Below the pieces are notes generated by a model. That model did not search any database, was not told the DNA's origin, and was given only the letters and a program-made list of their open reading frames with translations. Source: Taeniopygia guttata (lineage: Eukaryota; Chordata; Aves; Passeriformes; Estrildidae). Taken from it: 64,000 nt of DNA. The stretch covers positions 33,583,001 to 33,647,000 of the forward strand of contig NC_133064.1 in the NCBI RefSeq assembly GCF_048771995.1. The letters run 5' to 3'. Position numbers and translations under genes: made by a program. Shown here in pieces: positions 20,101-29,760 of the stretch (position 1 is its first letter; the number at the start of each line of letters is the position of its first letter).

Positions 20101-21409
20101 AAGGGAGTGCAGTACACCTAGAACCGACTACCCCAGGGGTAGAAGCACAGTCCCACCATCTGCCATATATTGATGCAAGCTGCACTAGAAAAGAGCGAGG
20201 CTCCCGAACATCTACAGTATATTGATGACATCATTGTATGGGGGAACACAGCAGGGGAAGTCTTCAAAAAAGGAGAGGAGATTATCCAGATTCTGCTGAA
20301 AGCTGGTTTTGCCATTAAGCGAAGCAAGGTTAAGGGACCAGCTCAAGAAATTCAGTTTCTAGGAGTCAAGTGGCAAGATGGACATTGTCAGATCCCAGCA
20401 GAAGTAATCTACAAGATCACCACTATGTCTCCACCTACCAACAAGGAGACACAAACTTTCCTAGGTGCCATAGGCTTTTAGAGAATACACATTCCCAAGT
20501 ACAGCCAGATTGTATTCCCTCTCTACCTGGTCACCCGCAAAAAGAATAATTTCCACTGGGGCCCTGAACAGCAACAAGCTTTCACCCAGATCAAGCAAGA
20601 AATCGCTCATGCAATAGCCCTTAACCCAGTCAGGATGAGACCAGAAGTGAAGAACGTGCTCTACTCTGCAGCCAGGAACCATGGTCTGTCCTGGAGCCTT
20701 TGGCAGAAGGTGCCTAGGGAGCCTCAAGGTTGACCACTGAGATTCTAGAGCCGGAGCTATAAAGGCTCTGAAGCAAACTGCACCCCCACAGAGAAGGAAA
20801 TCTTAACCACCTATAAAGGAGTTCAAACTGCCTCAGAAGTAATTGGAACCAAAACGCATCTGCTTCTGGCCCCCTGGCTACCAGTGCTGGGGTGGATATT
20901 TAAAGGAAAGGTTCCTTCTACACATCACCCAGCACGCCCATATTAGAAATCCGAATCGCCCTGGGATTCTGGAAATTATAACAAACTAGCCTGAAGGAGA
21001 GACTTTTAGATTATCTTCTGAAAAAGAAGAGCAAGTGGCACGTGCCGAGGAGGCCCCACCATATAATGAGCTACCAGATACTGAAAGACAATATGCCCTT
21101 TTTACTGATAGTTCCTGCCGAATTGTAGGCACTAGCCAGAAATAGAAAGCTGCAGTATGGAGACCCACATGACGAGCTACATAAGCTACTGAAGGACAAG
21201 GTAGATCAAGTCAAGTTGCAGAGCTTAAAGCTGTCCAGCTGGCTTTGGATATTGCTGACTGAGAGAAGTGGCCGAGGCTCTATCTCTACACTGAGTCATA
21301 GATAGTAACTAATGCTCTGTGGGGATGGCTGAGTTACTGGAAAAAAGCCAAGTAGCAGCATAGAAGAAAACCCATCTGAGCCACCAAGATCTGGCAAGAC
21401 ATTGCCACC
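20101..21409 (+). pseudogene. pol: Provirus P RT catalytic part, connection and RNase H (many stops)
   Basis: This continues RT with QYIDDIIVWG near 20,216-20,245 (the YIDD form of the catalytic YMDD box), then VKGPAQEIQFLGVKWQDGH. RNase H follows with YALFTDSSC (first catalytic Asp) and AELKAVQLALDI (Glu). By eye, nine codons that are Trp in the nested relative Q are TAG or TGA here (for example at 20,098, 20,119, 20,140, 20,479 and 20,746), with further G-to-A amino-acid changes. No protein of useful length could be made. Provirus Q interrupts RNase H at 21,409. Confidence 0.8.
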
Positions 21410-22057
21410 TGTCCTAGTTTAGGGCAAATTTGGGGAAAACCCAGGAAATAAACCCCCACGGCCCCTCTCCACCCACCTGGTTCAGGGAAAAATTCCCTCT
21501 GAGAGAGAAGTGGAAAAGAACCTGTTTATTCAACAACAAAGCACTCCCCAGCACCAAAACAATTAACAACACAAGATGACAACAAAACTCTTTCACCCCT
21601 CTGAAGAGCTGAACAAATCCAGAAGGTCTTTCCTGGGAGTGGTCGCCTGGGTCTGGACGCTGGGGTTGGCTGCTGCAGATCTCCAAATGCAGGCTCCTGG
21701 TGTTCTTTGGTGTTTCCCAGATCCCAGAAAGAGGAAGGGAAAAAAGCAACAGTCCAGGGAAAGAATTGGACTGCTTAACCTAACTAGGAAGCAAAGCAAG
21801 AAAGCAGGCAAAGCAAGCAAGCCAAGCAAGCAAGCAAGCAAAGCAAGCAAGCCAAGCAAGCAAGCAAAGCAAAGCCAGCCAGCCAGCCCTAGCCTTTTCT
21901 AGCTTTCCAGCAGACATGGGGGGAGGTGAACCAGATGATAACACAGCAAAACAAACCTTCACTTTCAGAGTCAGTTCTGAAAGCACAGAACATAATATCA
22001 AACGTAAACAGAACACACGATTGGAGATACAAACACCATAACAGTCACCCTAGGACA
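21410..22057 (-). repeat. Provirus Q 3' LTR
   Basis: On the minus strand it runs from TGTCCTAGGGTGACTG to GCCCTAAACTAGGACA, so the ends are inverted repeats of TGTCCTAG. AATAAAC occurs on the minus strand near 21,525-21,535. A GCAAGC/AAGC-type simple repeat fills 21,790-21,880. The polypurine tract AGATAAGGGGTGGAA lies just upstream on the minus strand (22,058-22,072). Confidence 0.92.
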
Positions 22058-22217
22058 TTCCACCCCTTATCTCCATATCTTCAACATCATGTAAAAACTC
22101 CATCAAGTTAAAACTTGTATCTTTCACTTACTCATACCTTCTTTCTCATGTCTGTGTGTTTTCATGCACAGACATTGACAGTAACATCCAGCAAACAGTG
22201 ATATTTGCACAATAGTT

Positions 22218-24545
22218 TCACCCCACAATCAGATCTCCCTGAGGTACACATCGTGTTGTTCCATCTCTCTGCATTATCCACCATGTACAACCTGGTCCCT
22301 GAGCAAAGACAATCCCACGAATGGGTTTGTCTGTACTCGAGGCAGGATTGATCCACACTGATTTCCCTAACAAACCTCTGACATGTGCCACTGGGACTTT
22401 ATCTCCGTCTACTATATTCAGGGGCTCAGACTGGGCAGGACCTGCTCGATTGGTGGAACCTCGACTGTTAACTAACCAGGTGGCCTTTGCTAAATGTTGC
22501 TCCCAATTTTTGAAAGATCCCCCACCCAATGCTTTTAAGGTGGTTTTTAACAGTCCATTGTACCTCTCCACTTTGCCTGCAGCTGGTGCATGGTAGGGGA
22601 TGTGGTACACCCACTCAATGCCATGTTCCCTAGCCCAGGTGTTGATAAGGCTGTTCTTGAAATGAGTCCCATTGTCTGACTCAATCCTCTCAGGGGTACC
22701 ATGCCTCCAAAGGACCTGCTTTTCAAGGCCCAGGATGGTGTTACGGGCTGTAGCATGAGACACAGGGTAGGTTTCCAACCATCCAGTGGTGGCTTCTACC
22801 ATTGTGAGCACGTAGCGCTTGCCTTGGCATGTCTGGGGCAGTGTGATGTAGTCAATCTGCCAGGCCTCCCCATACTTGTACTTGGACCACCGCCCACCAT
22901 ACCACAGGGGCTTCACCCGCTTGGCCTGTTTGATGGTAGCGCATGTCTCACAGTCATGGATAACCTGAGAAATACTGTCCATGGTTAGATCCACCCCTCG
23001 GTCTCGTGCCCACTTATAAGTGGCATGTCTACCCTGATGGCCTGAGGCATCATGGGCCCATCGTGCTAGGAACAACTCTCCCTTGTGTTCCCAGTCGAGG
23101 TCTATCTTTGATACCCCTATCTTTGCAGCCTGATCTACCTGCTGATTGTTTTGCTGCTCTTCATTAGCTCTGCTTCTGGGGACATGGGCATCTACATGGC
23201 GAACCTTCACAGGTAGCTTCTCTACCCGGGTAGCGATATCTTTCCACTCTTCAGCAGCCCAAATTGGTTTTCCTCTACGCTGCCAGTTAGCTTCTTTCCA
23301 CCTCTCTAGCCACCCCCACAGAGCATTGGCTACCATCCATGAATCAGTGTAGAGGTATAGCTTTGGCCACTTCTCCCTTTCTGCAATGTCTAGGGCCAGT
23401 TGAACGGCTTTGAGTTCAGCAAACTGGCTTGATCCACCTTCTCCTTCAGTGGCCTCTGCAACCCGTCGTGTGGGACTCCATACAGCTGCTTTCCACTTCC
23501 GATTCATCCCTACGATGCGACAGGAACCGTCAGTGAAGAGAGCATAGCGTGTTTCCTCTGCTGGCAGTTGGTTATATGGTGGAGCTTCTTCAGCCCGTGT
23601 CACTGGTTCTTCTTCTTCATCTGCAACACCAAAACTTTCACCTTCGGGCCAATTTGTAATTACTTCCAAAATCCCAGGGCGATTCAGCTTACCAATATGG
23701 GCACGCTGCGTAATGAGAGCAATCCACTTGCTCCATGTAGCACTGGTGGCATGGTGGGTGGAGGGAACCTTTCCTCTGAACATCCACCCCAGCACCGGTA
23801 GTCGGGGTGCCAGGAGGAGTTGTGCTTCTGTGCCAATCACCTCTGAGGCGGCCTGGACTCCCTCGTAGGCGGCCAAGATTTCCTTCTCTGTTGGGGTGTA
23901 GTTGGCTTCAGACCCTCTGTAGCTCCGACTCCAAAATCCCAGTGGTCGGCCCCGAGTCTCATCAGGCACCTTCTGCCAAAGGCTCCAGGACAGACCATGG
24001 TTCCCGGCTGCAGAGTAGAGCACGTTCTTCACATCTGGTCCTGTCCTGACTGGGCCAAGAGCCACTGCATGAGCAATTTCCTGCTTTATCTGGGTGAAAG
24101 CTTGCTGCTGCTCAGGGCCCCAGCAGAAATCATTCTTCTTGCGGGTGACCAGGTAGAGGGGACTCACGATCTGACTGTACTCAGGAATGTGCATTCTCCA
24201 AAAACCAATGGCGCCTAAGAAAGCTTGTGTCTCTTTCTTGTTGGTTGGTGGGGACATGGCTGTGATCTTGTTGATGACATCTGTAGGAATCTGACGCCGT
24301 CCATCTTGCCACTTCACTCCCAAGAACTGGATCTCTCGAGCAGGTCCCTTCACTTTACTCTTCTTGATGGCAAAACCAGCTTCCAGGAGGATTCGGATGA
24401 TTTTCTCTCCTTTCTCAAACACTTCTGCTGCTGTGTTCCCCCACACAATGATATCATCAATATATTGTAGATGTTCTGGAGCCTCACCCTTTTCTAGTGC
24501 AGTCTGGATCAGTCCATGGCAGATGGTAGGACTGTGCTTCCACCC
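22218..24545 (-). pseudogene. pol: Provirus Q RT C-terminal part, RNase H and integrase (776 codons)
   Basis: An unbroken minus-strand frame that continues the RT frame after a TAG at 24,546-24,548. Order: the YIDD catalytic box (about 24,460), RT thumb, connection (SPLYLVTRKKNDFCWGPEQ), RNase H with TDGSC, AELKAVQLAL and YTDSW (Asp, Glu, Asp), and integrase with an intact HHCC zinc motif (AHDASGHQG ... CETC), catalytic core D (WQIDYI), D (ESDNGTHF) and E (GKVERYN) with 35 residues between the second Asp and the Glu, then a C-terminal domain ending GDLIVG. All enzyme signatures are present. The upstream stop codons are the only visible defects in the frame. Confidence 0.9.
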
Positions 24546-25397
24546 CTAGAGCAGTCGGTTCCAGGTATATTGCACTCCCCTCCATGTAAAGGCAAACTGA
24601 GGCCTGCATTCTGCTGCCAGAGGAATGGAGAAAAATGCATTGGCAATATCAATAGTGGCGTACCACTTCGCTGCCTTGGACTCCAGCTCGTACTGGAGTT
24701 CCAGCATGTCTGGCACAGCAGCGCTCAGTGGTGGAGTCACTTCATTCAATGCACGGTAGTCCACAGTCAATCTCCATTCTCCTTCAGATTTACGCACAGG
24801 CCAAATGGGGCTGTTGAAGGGTGAGTGGGTTTTGCTGACCACCCCTTGGCTCTCCAGCTCTCGGATCATCTTATGGATGGGAACCACAGCATCTCGAGTT
24901 GTCCTGTACTGTCGACGATGCACTGTTGAAGTGGCAACTGGTACCTTTTGTTCTTCTCCCTTCAAAAGTCCTACTGTAGTTGGATTCTCAGACAGTCCAG
25001 GCAAGGTGTTCAGTTGCTGGATGCCCTCTGTCGCTACAGCTGCTATCCCAAATGCCCACCTGAGTCCCTTTGGGTCTTTAAAATATCCCCTTCGAAGGTA
25101 ATCTATGCCCAAAATACATGGGGCCTCTGGGCCAGTCACAATAGGATGTTTCTTCCACTCATTTCCTGTCAGACTTACATCAGCTTCCACCACAGTAAAG
25201 TCCTGAGATCCACCTGTCACACCGGCAATAGAGACAGATTCTGCCCCTACGTGTCTCGATGGAATTAACGTGCATTGTGCACCAGTATCAACCAAAGCCT
25301 TATATCTTTGTGGGTCCGATGTGCCAGGCCAGCGAATCCACACAGTCCAGAAAACACGGTTTTCCCTCGCCTCTACCTGGCTAGAGGCAGGGCCCCT
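24546..25397 (-). pseudogene. pol: Provirus Q protease and RT N-terminal part
   Basis: Same frame as the gag piece upstream and the pol piece downstream, closed by amber codons at each end (25,398-25,400 and 24,546-24,548). Protease has LVDTGAQCTLIPS, a regular retropepsin core, and GIDYLRRGYF. RT begins with SPFNSPIWPVRKSEGEW and VDYRALNEVTPPLSAAVPDM and includes the ATIDIANAFFSIPL palm segment with the first catalytic Asp. The right-hand stop falls at the conserved turn before RT motif B, so RT cannot be made whole without readthrough. Confidence 0.88.
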
Positions 25398-25883
25398 CTA
25401 AGCCTGGTTATCCTTCTTGCCTTGGGCGTATGTCTTAGAAGTTCCTTCAAGGGGATCAGACATGTCATCATCATCATCATGCCTGGCAGTTTGGCTACGG
25501 GCAACTGGAGCTGCTCTCCTTTTGGTGGCACTTCCTCTCTGAGTCTTACCTTCCTTCAATTCACGCACCCGTTGTGCCAGAGCACCAGTAGGTTTTCCGT
25601 CCCATTTCCTCATGTTTTCTCCGCAATCGCGCAGGAAGAACCACAGCTCAGTTCGTGGGGTGTACCTTCTCTCACCATCTGAGGAACGTCTACGTTGGAT
25701 ACCAGAACCTCTGATCTGTACTGCTGAGATTTGGAGAAGGTCCTCCTTTATCTCCTCCCTGAGTCTCTTATGATTCTCCTCTATCTTATCTTCTAATTTC
25801 TGCAGACGTGTTTCCACTGCTGCAATTCTGGCATGGGTTGGGCCATGTACAGCATCTGCATATGCTCGGAGTTTCCTTGCCAT
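25398..25883 (-). pseudogene. gag: Provirus Q shortened Gag (161 codons)
   Basis: The ATG at 25,881-25,883 follows the tRNA-derived leader by only about ten bases. Codons 15-50 form a charged heptad-like region (RIAAVETRLQKLEDKIEEN) that is probably coiled coil, followed by RRYTPRTELWFFLRD, KWDGKPTGALAQRV and an acidic DDDDDMSDPLEGTSKTY end. Compared with P, the large N-terminal Gag region (SLSLGEL to EIIF) is missing. Its frame is shared with protease-RT and is separated by one TAG at 25,398. In P the aligned codon is not a stop, so this may be mutation rather than a programmed readthrough site. Confidence 0.75.
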
Positions 25884-25893
25884 TTCGAGCGCG

Positions 25894-25914
25894 GTCTCTG
25901 TGGCGCAATCGGTC

Positions 25915-25950
<36 letters not shown>

Positions 25951-25956
25951 GAGCCC
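25894..25956 (+). tRNA. tRNA-Asn(GUU)-derived sequence, non-functional, inside Q leader
   Basis: On the plus strand, bases from GTCTCTGTGGCGCAATC to GGTTCGAGCC match tRNA-Asn: 5' acceptor strand, D arm with an A-box-like TGGCGCAATCGG, anticodon stem-loop CGGCTGTTAACCG with anticodon GTT, variable loop, and the GGTTCGAGCCC B box. The 3' acceptor strand is not Asn. It is the end of tRNA-Lys (CCACGTTGGGCGCCA), the complement of the retroviral PBS. The T stem and acceptor stem therefore pair poorly and a working tRNA is unlikely. In the retroviral (minus) sense the order is PBS, then antisense tRNA-Asn. Confidence 0.88.
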
Positions 25957-25970
25957 CACGTTGGGCGCCA
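25953..25970 (-). promoter_or_regulatory. Provirus Q primer-binding site (lysine-tRNA)
   Basis: On the minus strand TGGCGCCCAACGTGGGGC is a perfect 18-base match to the 3' end of tRNA-Lys(CUU), seven bases inside the 5' LTR. It continues without a break into antisense tRNA-Asn sequence. Confidence 0.9.
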
Positions 25971-25977
25971 AAATATT

Positions 25978-26625
25978 TGTCCTAGTTTAGGGCAAATTTG
26001 GGGAAAACCCAGGAAATAAACCCCCACGGCCCCTCTCCACCCACCTGGTTCAGGGAAAAATTCCCTCTGAGAGAGAAGTGGAAAAGAACCTGTTTATTCA
26101 ACAACAAAGCACTCCCCAGCACCAAAACAATTAACAACACAAGATGACAACAAAACTCTTTCACCCCTCTGAAGAGCTGAACAAATCCAGAAGGTCTTTC
26201 CTGGGAGTGGTCACCTGGGTCTGGACGCTGGGGTTGGCTGCTGCAGATCTCCAAATGCAGGCTCCTGGTGTTCTTTGGTGTTTCCCAGATCCCAGAAAGA
26301 GGAAGGGAAAAAAGCAACAGTCCAGGGAAAGAATTGGACTGCTTAACCTAACTAGGAAGCAAAGCAAGAAAGCAGGCAAAGCAAGCAAGCCAAGCAAGCA
26401 AGCAAGCAAAGCAAGCAAGCCAAGCAAGCAAGCAAAGCAAAGCCAGCCAGCCAGCCCTAGCCTTTTCTAGCTTTCCAGCAGACATGGGGGGAGGTGAACC
26501 AGATGATAACACAGCAAAACAAACCTTCACTTTCAGAGTCAGTTCTGAAAGCACAGAACATAATATCAAACGTAAACAGAACACACGATTGGAGATACAA
26601 ACACCATAACAGTCACCCTAGGACA
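25978..26625 (-). repeat. Provirus Q 5' LTR
   Basis: 648 bp, the same as 21,410-22,057 apart from one base seen by eye. It holds the same GCAAGC-type simple repeat (26,358-26,448). It is followed on the plus strand by TSD CCACC at 26,626-26,630. Confidence 0.92.
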
Positions 26626-26630
26626 CCACC

Positions 26631-26955
26631 CAAGTAGAGAAGCTGACTGTAAAGATTCGACACATAGATACGCATGTACCCAAGAGTTGGGCTGCTGAAG
26701 AGCATCACAACAACGAGCAGATGGACTGAGCTGCCAAAGTGAAAATATCACAAGTAGATCTAAATTAGCAGCATAAGGGAGAATTATTCTCAGCTTGTTG
26801 GGCCCATGATACCTCTGATCATCAGGACAGAGACACAACATACCAATGGGCCCATGACCAAGAAGTAGAACTTACTATAGACAACATCTCACAAGTCATC
26901 CACAACTGCGAGACCTGTGCTGCAATCAAACAAGCAAAACAGGTGAAGCCTCTGT
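26631..26955 (+). pseudogene. pol: Provirus P RNase H end and integrase zinc domain
   Basis: This continues P on the right of Q. In one frame TYQWAHDQEVELTIDNISQ and IHNCETC are the ERVL integrase zinc-binding region, parallel to Q's WARDRGVDLTMDS and IHDCETC. Several differences from Q are G-to-A (Arg to His or Gln, Asp to Asn, Met to Ile). There are stops in RNase H. Element C interrupts after KPLWY. Confidence 0.75.
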
Positions 26956-26960
26956 GGTAT

Positions 26961-28375
26961 TGTCGTGGTTTGACACGGAAAAAGAATTTTTTCCGGAAGG
27001 AAGAAGTCAATTTGGACATTGACCAATTGAAGGTGGACACGCCTCTGAGAACACAGAGGGGTTAAAAGCAGAATTCCCAGGAGAACTCGCTCTCTTTGGG
27101 TTCCGGTCAGCGGTCAGTGCAGGACTCTCCCCTGCCCAGCGACGAGCTGGGTGGGGGAGGGGAGAAGCCATGTGGCCTTCGGAGGTAGGCCCAAGGGTGA
27201 AGGGACTGGAACCCGGGTTGGCCCCCTGCAGATGGAAGGGTGGAGAAATCTGGGATGTCTCCGTTCCCCCCCCAGAGTCTCTCTCTCCCAAGAGAGAAAA
27301 AGAGACAGCGGTGGTTTTTATCAGCAGTTCGTCGCGGGGAAGGAGAAGAGCGGGGGGGGCCGCAAGGTGCCCAGCCGCCTGTGGGAGCTGGAGCCTGGGC
27401 AGCGAGCCATCCTTGGGAGTCGGGACTTTTAACCCTTCCTTGAGAAATGAAAGCTTTGTGAAATTTTTCTCCTCCTTGGTTTGAAAAGAGAGGAAGAGAG
27501 ACAGCCTGGGACCTGGGATGTTGGAAGGAGAAATTCTAGGTGGGAGGAGATGATGGAGTGGCTGTTTGGCTGGACTTTTTCTTGGTAGCCACAGATTGAA
27601 CTGATCTTCTCCTCCAAGAGAGACTGTATTTTAGGAGGATGCCAGTGAGCCAAAGAGACCTGCTTCAGCTGGGAAAAGACAGAAGTGGAGCGAACAGAGA
27701 AACGTTAGGGAGGTTTGTGGTGGTGCCCCCTGTCTTCAGAGAGGAAGAAGAGAAGAAGATTTCTGTTCGTGGATCCTCGGCCCCAGGGGAAAATGGGGGG
27801 GACTGTTGGTCCCAAAAATGAAAACTGAACTGTTGTTTTTCCCTCTTGGCAGGGCATCCTTGAAAGGAAAAATCCTAAAAGCAGTCTGTCCATCCATGCA
27901 TTGGTGGTGAGAGCACTGTGCATGGAAAGGAGAGGGTCACCACTGGCAAACTTTTTCTCCGGGCGGTGCCATGTGGTGACATGGAAGCACAGGATGTGGC
28001 ATCTGTGTTTCTTGGGGGGTCTGTGGCACAAGAGAGACTCCTCTCTCCCTGCAGATGGACTGGGTGTTGATTATCTGGAGGGTGGAAACCTGATTGGGGT
28101 CCAGATTGTCTCTCACTGTGGACTGTTGGAGTTGGGTGGTGGGAGGAGGAATGCTTTGGAAGGTTTTCATTTTGAATTGTGTGTGTTTCTTTCTTCTTCT
28201 CCCCCCCCCCCCCCCTCTTTTTAGTAGCATAGTGGTAGTAGTTTAATAAAGTTTTTTTCTTGTTATTAAGCTTGGGCCTGCTTTGCTCTGCTCTCGATCG
28301 CATTTCACAGCATTCAGTTGAGAGATTGCATTTTCATGGGGGGCGCTGGCATTGTGCCAGTGTCAAACCATGACA
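26961..28375 (+). mobile_element. 1.4-kb LTR-like element, copy C
   Basis: 1,415 bp, starts TGTCGTGGTTTGAC and ends GTCAAACCATGACA, TSD GGTAT (26,956-26,960 and 28,376-28,380). AATAAAG lies at about 28,244, preceded by TAG repeats and a run of 15 C (28,201-28,215). It splits the P integrase at KPLWY/YGG. Confidence 0.88.
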
Positions 28376-28380
28376 GGTAT

Positions 28381-29107
28381 GGTGGGCAATGGTTGAAATA
28401 CAGGTATGGGGAAGCCTGGCAAACTGATTACATCACGCTTCCCCAAACCCGCCAAGGCAAGCACTATGTACTGACCATGATAAAAGCAACGACAGGATAT
28501 TTAAAAACCTACCCTGTGCCTCATGCTACTGACGAAAACACCAACTTAGGCCTAGAAAAGTAAGTCCTGTAGGGACATAGCACCCCTAAAAGAATTGAGA
28601 CAATAGAACCCATTTCAAGAATGGCCTTATCAACACCTGGGCCAGGGAACATAGCATTGAGTGGATATAGCATATCCCTTATCATGCACCAGCTGTTGGG
28701 AAAGTTGAACGATGCAATGAACTACTTAAGACTACCCTGAAGGCACTCGGTGGGGGAACCTTCAGGAATTAAGAATTGAACTTAGCAAAAGCCACTTGGG
28801 TAGTCAACACTCAAGGATCTATCAATCGAGCTAGTCCTGCCCAATCTGAACCCTTACACACAGTGGATAAAGTCCCTGTGGTACATATAAAAGGTATTTT
28901 AAGAAAGACTGTTTAGATTAATCCCACCCCAGGCAAAGACAAACCCATCAGTGGGATTGTTTTTGCTGAAAGACCCGGTTACACTTAGTAGGTAATGGAG
29001 AAGGATGGAGAAACCCATTGTGTACCACTGGGAAACCTAGTCTTATGTAAGAACTATATGTAAGGTTTAATCATAGTGCAGATAGAAATAGAATAAGGGG
29101 TGGATAA
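28381..29107 (+). pseudogene. pol: Provirus P integrase core and C-terminus, 3' untranslated region
   Basis: The frame opens with LKYRYGEAWQTDYITLPQTR (first catalytic Asp of integrase) and continues to NLGLEK before stops. Later frames keep pieces of the second half, with the second Asp region lost to a frameshift. The polypurine tract AATAAGGGGTGGATAA sits at about 29,092-29,107, against the 3' LTR. Confidence 0.75.
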
Positions 29108-29640
29108 TGTCCGAGACTGAGAAACAGGATGCTTTCTATTGCCATCTGTGTAGCAGTTGTCCTCTGGGCAGTTTTCCTTATCTCCTGTTAATGGGCCCAT
29201 AAATGTCTTGCCACATGACTCAAAGATAACTCCCTTCAAGAGCCATTTCTGTTTAACAGGTGATCAAAGACCCACCACATGACTCAAAGTGACATCAGCC
29301 CATTGTGAGATGCTCTGCCCAGGGGGGAGGAGCTAAGCATTCCCACCTAAATATATTCTGAGATTTTTAGACAGAAAAGCAGCCTTTCCACAGGTTCCCA
29401 AGAAGATACAGCTGAAGTTTTTTCACTAGACCGACTGCACCTTTTCTACAGGACCACTGCCTCAACAGAACCACATCCATCACTTCAAGAGGACTGCAGC
29501 CACTCCAATTTGGACTGCTACCAACATGCTAGCCAAAGGGGTGTCAAGTTGTATTCTGACTTTGTCAGTGGTCTTCCTTTTGTATTATGGCATGTATTTT
29601 GTTTCTTTTCCCTTTTCCCAATAAATTGTATTTCTGACTT
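29108..29640 (+). repeat. Provirus P 3' LTR, truncated
   Basis: It starts TGTCCGAGACTGAG and aligns with the outer parts of 13,440-15,400, uninterrupted at the site where element A sits in the 5' LTR. It is lost after TTTCTGACTT (29,640), roughly 50 bases short of its expected end. Confidence 0.85.
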
Positions 29641-29760
29641 GGAGCACCTGGAGCACCTCCTGCCCCTTTTTTCTCTGCACTGACCTCAGTGTCTGCAGAG
29701 TTATTCCTCTCACATGTTCTCGTTCCACTCTTCGCTGGCCCCAAATACAACTGCACAATC
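29641..29760 (-). repeat. Dispersed avian repeat fragment (class uncertain)
   Basis: The minus-strand frame reads CERNNSADTEVSAEKKGAGG. This Cys-Glu-Arg-rich motif recurs in spurious proteins annotated from bird genomes, so it is probably part of a dispersed repeat. I cannot say whether it is CR1 5' sequence or LTR-derived. Confidence 0.4.

Larger units (their letters stand above)
21410..26625 (-). mobile_element. Provirus Q: young ERVL-type provirus with tRNA-derived leader
   Basis: 5,216 bp, flanked by a perfect TSD CCACC (21,405-21,409 and 26,626-26,630; 5 bp, the ERVL length). The LTRs are 648 bp each; I see one difference between them (near 21,650 versus 26,210), so insertion is recent. 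Minus-strand order: LTR, PBS joined to antisense tRNA-Asn sequence, shortened gag, protease, RT, RNase H, integrase, polypurine tract, LTR. There is no env. It lies in RNase H of the older ERVL P. A solo LTR of the same family is at 56,748-57,417. Confidence 0.92.
13440..29640 (+). mobile_element. Provirus P: ERVL provirus, heavily interrupted
   Basis: An ERVL-type provirus: 5' LTR (13,440-15,424), PBS, leader and gag, gag-pro-RT, RNase H, integrase, polypurine tract and a truncated 3' LTR (29,108-29,640). There is no env, as usual for ERVL. Its reading order is conserved across five insertions: elements A, B and C (1.4-kb family), a 661-bp solo LTR and provirus Q. Each has its own TSD. Removing them leaves roughly 6 kb, a normal ERVL length. 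Pol carries many nonsense changes from 20,098 onward. Confidence 0.85.

Noticed and set aside
21780..21880. CRISPR-like or satellite array
   Set aside because: The repeats are short tetra- and hexanucleotide units without spacers, a plain simple-sequence tract.
21780..21900. Coding region of Lys/Ser/Ala repeats in the Q LTR
   Set aside because: It is the translation of a GCAAGC/AAGC simple repeat inside the LTR and is the same in both LTRs.
25894..25966. A functional host tRNA-Asn gene
   Set aside because: The anticodon arm and 5' part are good, but the 3' acceptor strand is from tRNA-Lys, so the acceptor and T stems pair badly. It sits precisely between the PBS and gag of a retrovirus.
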